The notes: generated by a model not told the origin, from the sequence alone. 64,000 nt of DNA from DASXUL01 sp036504855 (GCA_036504855.1 DASXUL010000119.1:1-64000); one strand, 5' to 3'; shown: positions 1 to 7,675, counted from the stretch's first letter. Numbers and translations: made by a program.

Positions 1-37
1 CTGCATCCGCAGACCGTGTGAGAGAGAGTAGCGACCA

Positions 38-127
38 GCCATCAGCTATCAGCTATCAGCCAGAGGGTTGGCATGTGAGGACACTTCCCTCACACGCCAA
101 CCCTCTCGCTGATAGCTGACGGCTGAT
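38..127. repeat. Heptad-armed compound hairpin, copy 1
   Basis: The outer arms are 7-bp tandem units (ATCAGCT repeated, positions 40-60) matched by units such as GCTGATA and GCTGACG on the right (about 107-126). The inner stem is 62-80 with 88-106, near perfect, around AGAGGGTTGG and CCAACCCTCT. The right arm ends about 16 bases before the phosphatase start codon. It belongs to the family of intergenic elements seen throughout the window. Confidence 0.8.
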
Positions 128-142
128 CGCTTCAATCCGCCA

Positions 143-652
143 ATGGCAAGAACTGACATCTACCACTACTGCGAAACGCAGCCCGAGTATGATCCAGAAT
201 GGCACTGGATCACGGAAGACATCGCGCTGGGCTCCTACCCGCTGGAGCCGGCGCTGCGGGAGATCCGCGCCCAGGGCGTTACCGCCATCGTCAGCCTGCG
301 CTGGGATGAGCCGGACTACGATACCGCGCTCTTTGATGACTTCCACATCGCCTGCGTTGATGACAAGGTCCCCTTCCCGTACGATCAGCTCACGGCGGCC
401 CTGCGCTTCATCCACCGCAACCTCTCCGCCGGGCGCAAGGTGTATGTGCACTGCTTCGCGGGAATCTCGCGAAGCGCCTTCGTGGTATGCTGCTACTTGA
501 TGTTGCGCGATGGAATTCCCTTCCGCGAGGTTGTGGAGCGCGTGCGGGCGATTCGGCCCATAGTGGATCCGCACCCCGCCCTTTACACGGAGGCCGTGTT
601 GCGCCGGCTTGAGGCGGACCGCAGCCGCATCCTCTCCCTGGAGGCAGATTGA
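143..652 (+). CDS. Dual-specificity protein phosphatase family protein
   Basis: A 169-residue cysteine-based phosphatase of the DSP/PTP superfamily. The signature HCFAGISR holds the nucleophile Cys at about residue 104 and the phosphate-binding Arg at about 110. Acidic residues in ACVDDKVPF (about 70-78) are the candidate general acid. The size fits a single catalytic domain with no signal peptide, so a cytoplasmic protein acting on phosphoproteins or other phosphoesters. The start is the first ATG after the upstream repeat; no strong ribosome binding site is visible. Its TGA overlaps the ATG of larB (TGATG), so the two are probably co-translated. Any functional link to nickel-pincer cofactor synthesis is unproven. 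The substrate cannot be read from sequence. Confidence 0.85.
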   Translation: MARTDIYHYCETQPEYDPEWHWITEDIALGSYPLEPALREIRAQGVTAIVSLRWDEPDYDTALFDDFHIACVDDKVPFPYDQLTAALRFIHRNLSAGRKVYVHCFAGISRSAFVVCCYLMLRDGIPFREVVERVRAIRPIVDPHPALYTEAVLRRLEADRSRILSLEAD

Positions 653-1518
653 TGGACGCCGCCGCTCTTCGAGATCTGATGGCCGGCGTGGCCTCGGGCG
701 CCGTTGCGGTGAACGATGCGCTCAGCGAGTTGAGCCGCCTCCCCTACGAAGACCTGGGCTTCGCTAACGTGGACCATCACCGCGCCGTCCGAACGGGCCG
801 CGCCGAGGTTGTGTACTGCGAGGGGAAGGCCACGGAGCACGTTGTGGAGATTGTGGATCGCCTCGCCCAGCGGAACCCGGTGGTCCTCGCCACGCGCGCC
901 ACTCCAGCCGTCTTCGCCGCCGTTCAGGAACGCCTCCCGCACGCGCAATACCACTCGATGGCCCGCATCGTTGAGGTGCGCTCCGGCGATCCGGCGCCTC
1001 CGCCCGCGGAGGATGCGCCCTATATCCTGGTCTGCTCGGCCGGCACCGCGGACCTTCCGGTGGCGGAGGAGGCGGTGGTCACCGCCCGCGCCATGGGCAG
1101 CCGCGTGGAGACGCTGTACGACGTGGGAGTGGCGGGCATCCACCGCCTGCTGAACCGCGCCGAGACGCTGTATGCGGCCAACGTGATCGTTGTGGTGGCC
1201 GGCATGGATGGCGCGCTACCGGGCGTTGTGGGCGGCCTGGTGGCCGCTCCAGTGGTGGCCGTGCCCACCAGCGTCGGGTACGGCGCCAGCTTCGGCGGCG
1301 TGGCCGCGCTTCTCACCATGTTGAACTCCTGCTCAACAGGCGTGGCCGTGATGAACATCGACAATGGGTTCGCCGCCGGCGTCTACGCCCACACAATCAA
1401 CGCCAGGACAGGTCATCAGCGATCCGTCATCAGTGATCAGTCGTCATCCGTCAGTCGTCAGTCGTCCGCCAGCGGCCCCGACATGACGGCCACGCTTGTT
1501 TCCGGATCTGAAGACTGA
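652..1518 (+). CDS. larB: Nickel pincer cofactor biosynthesis protein LarB
   Basis: LarB carboxylates and hydrolyses nicotinic acid adenine dinucleotide to the biscarboxylic acid mononucleotide, the first step of the pyridinium nickel-pincer cofactor used by LarA-type racemases. The protein has the family N-terminus (YEDLGFANVDHHR) and a PurE-like C-terminal half with CSAGTADLPVAEEA and GMDGALPGVVGGL. The ATG at 652 overlaps the previous stop by one base and follows GGAGG at 640. After AHTIN the last 35 or so residues are Ser/Gln-rich and are encoded by the left arm and core of the following heptad repeat, so the natural C-terminus has been extended by a repeat insertion. larC follows. No larE or larA is in the window. 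Confidence 0.93.
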   Translation: MDAAALRDLMAGVASGAVAVNDALSELSRLPYEDLGFANVDHHRAVRTGRAEVVYCEGKATEHVVEIVDRLAQRNPVVLATRATPAVFAAVQERLPHAQYHSMARIVEVRSGDPAPPPAEDAPYILVCSAGTADLPVAEEAVVTARAMGSRVETLYDVGVAGIHRLLNRAETLYAANVIVVVAGMDGALPGVVGGLVAAPVVAVPTSVGYGASFGGVAALLTMLNSCSTGVAVMNIDNGFAAGVYAHTINARTGHQRSVISDQSSSVSRQSSASGPDMTATLVSGSED

Positions 1519-1548
1519 TCACTGACGACTGATGACTGACGACTGAGA
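1411..1548. repeat. Heptad-armed inverted repeat, copy 2 (overlaps the larB 3' end)
   Basis: The left arm (about 1411-1472) is built from 7-mers such as GTCATCA, GTGATCA and GTCAGTC. The right arm (about 1504-1548) has the matching GACTGAT, GACTGAC and GACTGAG units. The core between them has no clear strong stem. The left arm and core are translated as the tail of LarB, and the right arm ends 6 bases before the larC ATG. Confidence 0.75.
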
Positions 1549-1554
1549 ACTCCT

Positions 1555-2745
1555 ATGACTGCCTACTTCGATTGCTTCTCCGGAATCTCCGGCGATATGA
1601 CCGTTGCCGCTCTGCTTGACGCGGGCGTTGACTGGGATGCGTTCGTCTCAACGCTGGCCACTCTGCCGCTGGATGGCTACGAGCTTCGCCGCAGCGAAAC
1701 GACTCGCAGCGCGATCCGCGCCGCGCGCTTTGAGGTCGTTACTGATGATCCGCCGGCGGGCGCCCACGACCATGGACACGGGCGGCATCTGGCGGATATT
1801 GAGGCGATCATCGCTTCCAGCGCTCTCCCGGAAAGGGCCAAGGCGAACGCCCTGGCCGTATTCCGCCGATTGGGGGATGCGGAGGCGGCCGTTCATGGCG
1901 TTCCGGTGGAGCGCATCCACTTCCACGAGGTGGGCGGCGTCGACAGCATCATCGACATCTGCGGCGCGTGCCTGGGTCTCGAGATGCTGGGCGTAACGCG
2001 CGTTACGGCATCGCCGCTTCCGGTGGGGCATGGGATGGTGAAGACGGCGCACGGCCTGATGCCGATTCCGGCCCCCGCCACCGCCCGGCTGTGTGAGGGC
2101 ATCCCAACCTATCCCGTGGACGTTGGAGGCGAGTTGGTGACGCCGACGGGAGCGGCCCTGCTGGCGACGCTGGCGGATAGCTTTGGCCCCGCCCCGGCCA
2201 TGGCGGCCACCGGCACCGGCTATGGGGCCGGGACCAAGGATTTCGGCGAACGGCCCAACCTCCTCCGAGTGACGCTGGGCGTCGAAAACGAGGGCGCCTC
2301 AGGTTGGGAGCGGCGCGAGTTGCTGATGCTGGAAACCAACATCGACGATATGAACCCGCAGCTCTTCGAGCCGGTGATGGAGGCCTGCTTCGCGGCGGGC
2401 GCGCTGGATGTAACCCTCACACCCATCCAGATGAAGAAGAACCGGCCGGCCGTTACCCTTTCCGCGCTGTGCGAGCCGGCGGCGCGCGACGCTATCCTCG
2501 GCATCCTCGCCGGCGAGACGTCAACGCTGGGCGTCCGCGTCTCCTCCATCGACCGCTTCTGCCTGCGGCGTGAGATGCGCGTGGCGCAGACGCCCTACGG
2601 GCCGGTGGACGTGAAGGCGGCCCAGTTGCCCGGCGGGGGCTGGAAGGTGCACGCCGAGTACGACAGCGCGCGAAAAGTAGCGGCAGCCGCCGGTGTGAAC
2701 GTGGGCGAAGTGATGCGCGCCGCCGAATCGGCGGCCTCCGCCTGA
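1555..2745 (+). CDS. larC: Nickel pincer cofactor biosynthesis protein LarC (nickel insertion)
   Basis: LarC is the CTP-dependent cyclometallase that inserts nickel into the pyridinium-3,5-bisthiocarboxylic acid mononucleotide made by LarB and LarE. The protein has the family start (YFDCFSGISGDM), the His-rich stretch HDHGHGRH around residue 70 and the conserved RIHFHEVGGVDSIIDI. At 396 residues it is full length in one frame, unlike the well-known Lactobacillus gene, which needs a programmed frameshift. The ATG follows the repeat arm directly (GAGAACTCCT), with no convincing Shine-Dalgarno sequence, so translation may be coupled to larB or weak. LarE must be encoded elsewhere if the pathway is complete. 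Confidence 0.94.
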   Translation: MTAYFDCFSGISGDMTVAALLDAGVDWDAFVSTLATLPLDGYELRRSETTRSAIRAARFEVVTDDPPAGAHDHGHGRHLADIEAIIASSALPERAKANALAVFRRLGDAEAAVHGVPVERIHFHEVGGVDSIIDICGACLGLEMLGVTRVTASPLPVGHGMVKTAHGLMPIPAPATARLCEGIPTYPVDVGGELVTPTGAALLATLADSFGPAPAMAATGTGYGAGTKDFGERPNLLRVTLGVENEGASGWERRELLMLETNIDDMNPQLFEPVMEACFAAGALDVTLTPIQMKKNRPAVTLSALCEPAARDAILGILAGETSTLGVRVSSIDRFCLRREMRVAQTPYGPVDVKAAQLPGGGWKVHAEYDSARKVAAAAGVNVGEVMRAAESAASA

Positions 2746-2872
2746 GGGCCCTTGCCGTGAACGACCGGGTTAGCGGACCCAGGGCGCCTTCGAGCCCTGC
2801 CGTCTCGGCGCCATCGCCATCGATACAGTGACGGATATCATGCGGGGAGCAGGCGTCCGTAAGGAGAACAAG

Positions 2873-3241
2873 ATGGAGAATGCGTGGCGGGGTATTGTCC
2901 CGGAACTGCCCGTGGCCGACATGGAGCGGGCGCTTGACTACTATCAGGGCGCGCTGGGCTTCACTTTGCAGTGGGTGTATGGGGGGCAGTTCGCTTCGGT
3001 GGCCCGGGACGGCGTCCGCCTGTTTCTGCGCCGGCAGAACCCGCCGTTTGAGGAAGTTGTCTGCAACTTCTACGTGGACGACGTGGATGCCCTCTATGAA
3101 GCGCTGGCGGCCAGCGTAGCGCGCGTGTTGTCCGTGCCGGAAGACAAGCCCTGGGGCACACGCGAGTTCGCCTTCTCGGACCCGGACGAAAACCTCTTCC
3201 GCGTCCACCGCCTGTTGGAGCATGCAGATGCTGCCGGTTGA
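2873..3241 (+). CDS. VOC (glyoxalase/bleomycin resistance) family protein
   Basis: A 122-residue single-domain protein of the vicinal oxygen chelate superfamily, which includes glyoxalase I, dioxygenases and antibiotic-binding proteins. Family features are the start ELPVADMERALDYYQGALGF, the central NFYVDDVDALYEAL and the C-terminal AFSDPDENLFRVHR with the usual metal-site Glu region. The ATG at 2873 is chosen because AAGGAGA lies just upstream; an in-frame GTG at 2828 would add 15 residues without such a site. It is followed by convergent minus-strand genes. The substrate is unknown. Confidence 0.88.
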   Translation: MENAWRGIVPELPVADMERALDYYQGALGFTLQWVYGGQFASVARDGVRLFLRRQNPPFEEVVCNFYVDDVDALYEALAASVARVLSVPEDKPWGTREFAFSDPDENLFRVHRLLEHADAAG

Positions 3242-3524
3242 CGACCTTGCATTCCGGGTCGTGCGCGGCCCCGCGCGGAGGCTTGCAGCCAACCGCCCCA
3301 ATGGCAGACAGCGAAACCGCCAAGCCCGATCCCTGCACGCTATCGGTAGATTTCGGCGCCATCTCGATCAGCGGCCGTGAGACAGCCTGATGGGTCTGGC
3401 TGTCATCCATGTCGATCTCCTCACGCGGAATGGGCGGCGGCGGTTCGAATTGGGCCTCCGCTCCCTCGTTGAGCGGAACGGGATCTCCGATTGGCTCGGG
3501 GGCGGCGGGCGTTTCATCCAGCAT
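2961..3524 (-). CDS. Doubtful hypothetical protein, Pro/Glu-rich N-terminus
   Basis: The start codon sits 5 bases after the stop of the gene at 3530-3805, with GGAGGG about 8 bases upstream, which favours coupled translation. The first 80 or so residues look like real but disordered coding sequence (MLDETPAAPEPIGDPVP, then EPPPPIPREEIDMDD). The rest is Arg/Pro-rich and runs antisense over the VOC gene from 3241 downward, which is typical of a shadow. The true gene may be shorter, frameshifted or absent. No family recognised. Confidence 0.3.
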   Translation of the reverse strand: MLDETPAAPEPIGDPVPLNEGAEAQFEPPPPIPREEIDMDDSQTHQAVSRPLIEMAPKSTDSVQGSGLAVSLSAIGAVGCKPPRGAAHDPECKVVNRQHLHAPTGGGRGRGFRPGPRRRTRVCPRACLPARTTRALRWPPALHRGHPRRPRRSCRQLPQTAGSAGAETGGRRPGPPKRTAPHTPTAK

Positions 3525-3529
3525 GGCGG

Positions 3530-3805
3530 TTACCCTCCATGGCGCGAGATGGGCGTTTCGTCGCCCGGCATCGCGTCCAGGTCGGCTCCCAGGCCGCCGA
3601 CGGAGGCGTCGCTGGCAAGGCCGGCGTCAACGATGTCGTCTCCATACATGCCCAGCCCATTCGGCTCCTTCGCCGGGACCGGTTCAGTCCAGTCTACCGG
3701 GTAGAGAGAAGTGTCGCGGCGCAAGCGCGCCTGTGCCGGCGATTCCACGGATCCCCCCTTGCGCCCTGAGCGCTTCATGTCGTACTCGTACTCAGTGTCT
3801 TCCAT
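3530..3805 (-). CDS. Small hypothetical protein
   Basis: A 91-residue protein with a charged start (MEDTEYEYDMKRSGRKGG) and a Gly/Asp-rich, probably disordered body. GGGAGGGC is placed about 7 bases before the ATG on the minus strand. No signal peptide, membrane segment or known domain is seen. It forms a tight pair with the doubtful frame starting at 3524. It could be an accessory-region protein; the function is unknown. Confidence 0.55.
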   Translation of the reverse strand: MEDTEYEYDMKRSGRKGGSVESPAQARLRRDTSLYPVDWTEPVPAKEPNGLGMYGDDIVDAGLASDASVGGLGADLDAMPGDETPISRHGG

Positions 3806-3866
3806 CGGTTTGCCCTCCCTGCCTCTGCATGGTTCCCCACGCGAGGGAGGGGCAAACGGGGAGAGA

Positions 3867-3971
3867 GTCGTCAGTCATCAGTTGTCAGTGATCAGTCCGA
3901 AAGGCCCCGCATCAGAGGAGGGTCTCCTCCCAGGCGGGGCCTTCCGGACTGATGACTGACGACTGACGACT
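3867..3971. repeat. Heptad-armed compound hairpin, copy 3
   Basis: The left arm is GTCAGTC, ATCAGTT, GTCAGTG, ATCAGTC. The inner stem is AAGGCCCCGC against GCGGGGCCTT. The apex is GAGGAG with CTCCTC. The right arm is CGGACTGATGACTGACGACTG. It is the clearest example of the family, with all three layers present. Confidence 0.9.
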
Positions 3972-4010
3972 ACCTATGCCCGCCGTTGCGGATCGATCGG
4001 GCCGGGGCCG

Positions 4011-5177
4011 TCAATCGACGTCGCCCCCGAGCCAAATCGCCACATCGCGGATAACTTCCTTCATCAGCCACTCCCATATCGTTGCGAAGGAACGGTTCAG
4101 TTGGTAGCCTTCAGGCGCTCCCACGTTTACGGATATGATGCGGGCGACCTTGCCGTCGATCACCTCGAACACTGCCCTGTCGTCGCAGTCGTTCCGGACT
4201 CCGAATATGATGAGCCGTCCGTGCCCCACATAGGGGCCGTTCGGAACGACCTGCATCAAGTCCATCGCCTCATCCGAATCCGCATAGTACCACGGCTCGA
4301 GACGCGAGTCGCCACCATCCATGGCGATCAGCCCGCGTTCGAACAGCCATCTGTAACCAAACGGCGGCTCAAAATCCCAATCCGGAAGGGTTCTGCCGCC
4401 AAGTGCGATTCCCATCGTGGCGGTTCCTTTCCTCACGGGCCATGGTACGCGGGGTCGCCAGGCGCGAAGCAGCCTGCCGAGTCCCGGCGGCGGATGCGGG
4501 GACTTCGCGTAGGTGACGAGGACGGCGCTGTTCGCAGACTGGGCTATATAGAGGGACTCCACCGTACCCCATGCGAACTTGTACCGCATGGCTTGGTATC
4601 CCTCCCACGGTGGATCGCGCTCGTCCTCACGGGTCTGGATCGGATCGCCGAGGTCCGTCCTGAGGAACTCATCGTGAAGGGCCTTGCGTCGCCTCTCCGT
4701 GTCGATCGACCAGTCACTCCAGGAGGCGGCGTCGCCTTCGCAGGCCAGCATGATCTCGACGTCACCTAGCCGATCCGACTCAAACCGCACCGTCACCCAC
4801 GACTGCTTGGAGCTGGGGAACCCGGTGAACAGGTCGTAGCGGACCGACGCGCCCATTGGCTTGTGCGCAAGGGCCGATCGCCCGACAGGCGTCGTCAGAA
4901 ACACGCTCCGAGTGAGCGCCGGTTCGATGCTGCAGCCCTCGAAGACCCGGATGGTCCCTGTACCGCGGTCTATATGAGTGTCCACGCAGATGCCTTCTCC
5001 GTTCTGGGAGGCGAACCGATGTTCACCGACAGACCAGCCGTGTGATGTCCGTCTTCCGCGACCGAGGAGGCCGAGAGTTGAACGGAACCCATTGCGCGAG
5101 GAATTCGGCATTCCTGCGCTGTGCAGCCCGTCGGTAACACAGCACTCGTGCGTCGTGCCGTTGGTCTGGCGGCGCAC
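4011..5177 (-). CDS. Hypothetical protein: RHS-core remnant fused to immunity-like domains
   Basis: A 388-residue frame. The first 80 or so residues continue, in frame, the RHS-type sequence that lies upstream of a TAG at 5196-5198 (DYGLSSVRRQTNG, then WSVGEHRFASQNGEG and HIDRGTGTIRVFEG, a decayed version of the RHS core end). Two globular stretches follow: about 95-230 (Trp-rich, WVTVRFESDRLGDVEIML, WEGYQAMRYKF) and about 250-388 (GRLIIFGVRNDCDDRAVFEV, IWEWLMKEVIRDVAIWL). The second is reminiscent of SUKH/SMI1-type immunity proteins, but only by general pattern. The GTG at 5177 is simply the first start after the stop; a real product may begin later. It closes the minus-strand immunity-like cluster. 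Confidence 0.55.
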   Translation of the reverse strand: MRRQTNGTTHECCVTDGLHSAGMPNSSRNGFRSTLGLLGRGRRTSHGWSVGEHRFASQNGEGICVDTHIDRGTGTIRVFEGCSIEPALTRSVFLTTPVGRSALAHKPMGASVRYDLFTGFPSSKQSWVTVRFESDRLGDVEIMLACEGDAASWSDWSIDTERRRKALHDEFLRTDLGDPIQTREDERDPPWEGYQAMRYKFAWGTVESLYIAQSANSAVLVTYAKSPHPPPGLGRLLRAWRPRVPWPVRKGTATMGIALGGRTLPDWDFEPPFGYRWLFERGLIAMDGGDSRLEPWYYADSDEAMDLMQVVPNGPYVGHGRLIIFGVRNDCDDRAVFEVIDGKVARIISVNVGAPEGYQLNRSFATIWEWLMKEVIRDVAIWLGGDVD

Positions 5178-5297
5178 CGACGAGAGTCCGTAGTCCTACC
5201 GAGTAACCGCCGCGCCCGTCCGCTCCTCCAGCACCTGCGCCAACCCAGCGCTGGTGTCCACCAGGTAGTCGGTGGTGTTCTGGTCCTGGGTGCGACT
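4930..5297 (-). pseudogene. Decayed RHS-repeat core fragment
   Basis: Read on the minus strand from 5297, the frame gives NTTDYLVDTSAGLAQVLEE, then RTGAAVTR, a TAG at 5196-5198, then DYGLSSVRRQTNGTTHE. This matches the usual RHS/YD-repeat core pattern (a YLVD..G.L.QVL..RTG...TRY.YGL shape), with a stop exactly where a Tyr codon (TAC to TAG) is expected. A degraded GEHRF...DRGTGTIR follows, like the core end before a toxin tip. There is no long RHS shell upstream, so this is a remnant of a polymorphic toxin and not an active gene. Confidence 0.65.
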
Positions 5298-5308
5298 CCA
5301 TTATGCAG

Positions 5309-5911
5309 TCAGGGCAATCTCACGCTGTTCGCCTTGTCGAAAGGCAGCCCGGTCTCCTTCGTGATGGTACGGGCTACAGGGTCGACCCCAGTTGTACGCT
5401 CAATCTCGTCGTCAACACGAAATGACGCCGACACGTAGAACCTAGCCTTTCTACGGAGGTTCCGATGATCCAGCATCGCCAGCGCGCCGCAAGAACCGTC
5501 AGGTGCTCCCCGAAACTCCAGACCCTCTATGCTCACATTGAAAGCCGTACTGCGGACAGCACGAGAGTCCTCCCTCGCGAGGCTGAGGAGGACCTCCCAC
5601 GCAGCCGCATAGGGCAGGGTATCCGTCAACATGCCCTGGAACCCAATGCCAGGTACATCGGAGGTCCGCAGGAATTGACCGGCGGTCAAGCCATGAGAGG
5701 CGAGGGAGCCAAATCCGACCGTCTGTGGTGGCGCCATCTCAGCCAGGCGCCGTAGGTTGTCACGCCGCGACACGCAGGCCAATATGAGCCGTATGGAAGC
5801 TCGGTCCTGCGCTTCGGAAACACGATCCACCAGAGCCCGCAGTGCCGTGAGGGCCTCGAATGGAGTGTGCGCATCCAGAGCGAAGTCAGGCGTTGCAAGG
5901 AGTACTGACAA
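5309..5911 (-). CDS. Hypothetical protein in immunity-like cluster
   Basis: A 200-residue soluble protein without a recognised domain. It opens with MSVLLATPDFALDAHTPFEA, continues with an amphipathic helix-like stretch (LRALVDRVSEAQDRASIRL) and ends FDKANSVRLP. The start is TTG at 5911, supported by AAGGGAG about 8 bases upstream; no better ATG is in frame. It ends just before the RHS remnant. The size and the neighbours (small unrelated single-domain genes in one direction next to an RHS fragment) suggest an orphan immunity or toxin-associated protein, but this is inference from context only. Confidence 0.6.
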   Translation of the reverse strand: MSVLLATPDFALDAHTPFEALTALRALVDRVSEAQDRASIRLILACVSRRDNLRRLAEMAPPQTVGFGSLASHGLTAGQFLRTSDVPGIGFQGMLTDTLPYAAAWEVLLSLAREDSRAVRSTAFNVSIEGLEFRGAPDGSCGALAMLDHRNLRRKARFYVSASFRVDDEIERTTGVDPVARTITKETGLPFDKANSVRLP

Positions 5912-5926
5912 TGATCCGCTCCCTTC

Positions 5927-6304
5927 TCAGACGCGAGCTACGCGGTCGCCTCGACCTGATCCTCTCGAACACTGAGTACCACGTCGGAACTTGGCATCGG
6001 AACGACTTCCGGGCCCAACTCCAGCGGGCAAGGGGCCGCGTTGGGTGAGCGAGCATTCCTCAGTCACAGCAGGGGACTCTCCAGAAGTGCGGTATGCATA
6101 TGGCTGGCTATGCCGGCCTTTACCCCGGCGTGGCTGCCCGCAACCCCCAAAGACAGATCTGAGGACTCGCTCAAGCATTTCCTTGGCCCGGGCCAGGACC
6201 TGCTCCGCATCCCCCCGGCAGGCCGCGCGGATGCGGCATGCCATGCCGCTCTCCGGCCACTCGCCCGGCCGAGGGCTAGTCTGGAGCCACAGCAACTCAC
6301 TCAT
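5927..6304 (-). pseudogene. Truncated paralogue of the gene at 7220-7675
   Basis: The first 48 or so codons (MSELLWLQTSPRPGEWPES, then AEQVLARAKEMLERVL) are nearly identical to the intact gene downstream, because both lie in the 283-bp direct repeat. At about 6161 the similarity stops abruptly and the frame continues into unrelated Arg/Gly-rich sequence. This looks like a gene cut by recombination. Sequence from 5912 to 6160 may hold a further decayed gene, but no convincing frame remains. Confidence 0.6.
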
Positions 6305-6443
6305 GTTGGTTGATCCGTTCAATTACCGTGCCGCCCAACGCGACGCGGTCAGCCCCCCGCCCCTTCAAGAGCCTCCAGGAACCGACGCAGGGCGTCCGCA
6401 ACCTGCCCTGCTTCCGTGAACTCGTAATGCCAGTAGCGAGCCC
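6161..6443. repeat. Direct repeat unit A (283 bp)
   Basis: Positions 6161-6443 match 7532-7814 at a constant offset of 1371 bases. The stretch from about 6243 to 6443 is almost identical, and the first 80 bases are more diverged. The unit contains the 3' end of one small gene and the 5' end of the next, so the duplication joins parts of two genes. It is a recent tandem or recombination-driven duplication in an immunity-like cluster. Confidence 0.9.
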
Positions 6444-6483
6444 AGCGTCGACGCTTGCCGGCCGCCATGATGACCTTTGTCAT
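6349..6483 (-). CDS. Short chimeric ORF, 44 residues
   Basis: It begins MTKVIMAAGKRRR and then runs ARYWHYEFTEAGQVADALRR, the same C-terminus as the broken gene at 7720-8040. AAGGAAG lies about 8 bases before the ATG, and the gene starts 30 bases after the DUF4291 stop. The N-terminal 13 or so residues come from different DNA, and the rest is the duplicated tail, so it is a recombination product. Whether it is translated into something useful is unknown. Confidence 0.45.
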   Translation of the reverse strand: MTKVIMAAGKRRRWARYWHYEFTEAGQVADALRRFLEALEGAGG

Positions 6484-6513
6484 CTCGGCGTCTTCCTTGA
6501 CCGTACCCGGCGG

Positions 6514-7203
6514 CTACCCGCCTGGAGGATCGGAGGCGATGCCCAGGTTCCATGACACCGGCTTTGGGACCTGGTATTCGGCGTGGAGCGGGACCACCAG
6601 CCGATCAAGACACCCGGCGCTTACGCACTCGTGTTGGCGCCGAACGAACTCCGAAATGTCGGCGATGCCTTCGATCCAGTCAGAGGCATACAGAGCCAGC
6701 GCCTCGCCACGCAGACCTAGCTGAATGGCGCGTCGATCCAGTCGCGCTCCCAGCGGGTCGCGGTCCGGATCCCACTGGACCCTTACGCTCGACTCCGCCA
6801 GAGCGCTCGTCCATTCCTCCTCCGTGCAGTATCGGCGCGGGTCGAAGACAGACGGAACCGCCTCCTCCAAGATGCTGTCAAAGGCGCTTCTCTGGACTCG
6901 GATCGCCAGGGTAACCTCCTGGCCCGGCTTCGTCCCCCAGCCGGAGCGGTACATCATCCAAAGGAAACTGGTCTTTACCCAACTCATCCGGTTCAGGCGG
7001 AACCCCTCACCGAACTTGCCCGCCTTCGCAGCGGCGCAACCGATGCTCCTGGGGTATGCCTGGTAGACCACAACGGAATCCGCATCGAACTGTGCGAGGA
7101 TGTGCCTGCCGCTGCGTGGCCACTGGTCCCGCTGTCTTTCGTATGAGTCAAGCGTAAGCGTCATTGCTGGCAACGTGCCTCGCCGGGAACGCGCGACTGT
7201 CAT
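6514..7203 (-). CDS. DUF4291 family protein
   Basis: The sequence matches the DUF4291 family along its whole length: YERQRDQWPRSGRHILAQFD, SVVVYQAYPRSIG, MSWVKTSFLWMMYRSGWGTK, VQWDPDRDPLGARLDRRAIQ and GLRGEALALYASDWI. Molecular function of the family is not established. The longest frame begins at 7203, but the family usually starts close to the second Met at 7164 (MTLTLDSYERQ); neither has a strong ribosome binding site. It sits among immunity-like genes on the minus strand and is the only well-conserved member of this island. No sign of decay. Confidence 0.88.
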   Translation of the reverse strand: MTVARSRRGTLPAMTLTLDSYERQRDQWPRSGRHILAQFDADSVVVYQAYPRSIGCAAAKAGKFGEGFRLNRMSWVKTSFLWMMYRSGWGTKPGQEVTLAIRVQRSAFDSILEEAVPSVFDPRRYCTEEEWTSALAESSVRVQWDPDRDPLGARLDRRAIQLGLRGEALALYASDWIEGIADISEFVRRQHECVSAGCLDRLVVPLHAEYQVPKPVSWNLGIASDPPGG

Positions 7204-7219
7204 ATGATGGCGGCCGCGC

Positions 7220-7675
7220 TCATTCCGCGTTCACCAGCTCGGTTTCCACGGCGCCCGATGCCCGCAGCAGCCAGTCCAGGGCGCCCCACGGGAACGGCCA
7301 GCCATCGACGACGACGTAGACGAGCAGCGTATTTGGGTCAGGCAGACGAGCGTTCCACCAGACCCAGAACCGCTGCTCGGGGAGGAACCAGTAGACCCAG
7401 TTTGCCAACGTCCACCGCCCTTCCCCAACGTTGGCTGTCTCCGCAGTCTGCGGAGCGCACCGCGCGACGAACCACGGCGGGAGGCGGCGCGCCCACTCCT
7501 CGTTGGAAGGCCAGGCCTGCGGGTCCACCTCGAGGACGCGCTCAAGAGCTTCCTTAGCCCGGGCCAGGACCTGCTCCGCATCCCCCCGGCAGGTTGCCCG
7601 CACGCGGCAAGCGATCACGCTCTCCGGCCACTCGCCCGGCCGAGGGCTAGTCTGGAGCCACAGCAACTCACTCAT
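7220..7675 (-). CDS. Hypothetical protein, immunity-like
   Basis: A 151-residue Trp-rich, acidic soluble protein (MSELLWLQTSPRPGEWPES at the start; RFWVWWNARLPDPNTLLVYV and WPFPWGALDWLLRASG near the end). No named domain recognised. ATG 7675 is used; an upstream TTG at 7693 is in frame. Its first 48 or so codons are duplicated at 6304 downward in a truncated copy. The small size, acidity and position beside an RHS remnant fit an orphan immunity protein, but this is context inference. Confidence 0.65.
   Translation of the reverse strand: MSELLWLQTSPRPGEWPESVIACRVRATCRGDAEQVLARAKEALERVLEVDPQAWPSNEEWARRLPPWFVARCAPQTAETANVGEGRWTLANWVYWFLPEQRFWVWWNARLPDPNTLLVYVVVDGWPFPWGALDWLLRASGAVETELVNAE

Noticed and set aside
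1555..2745. Programmed frameshift in larC
   Set aside because: The gene is one uninterrupted frame of normal length.
3867..3971. CRISPR array in the short repeats
   Set aside because: The units are 7 bases without spacers, arranged as facing arms; no cas gene is present.
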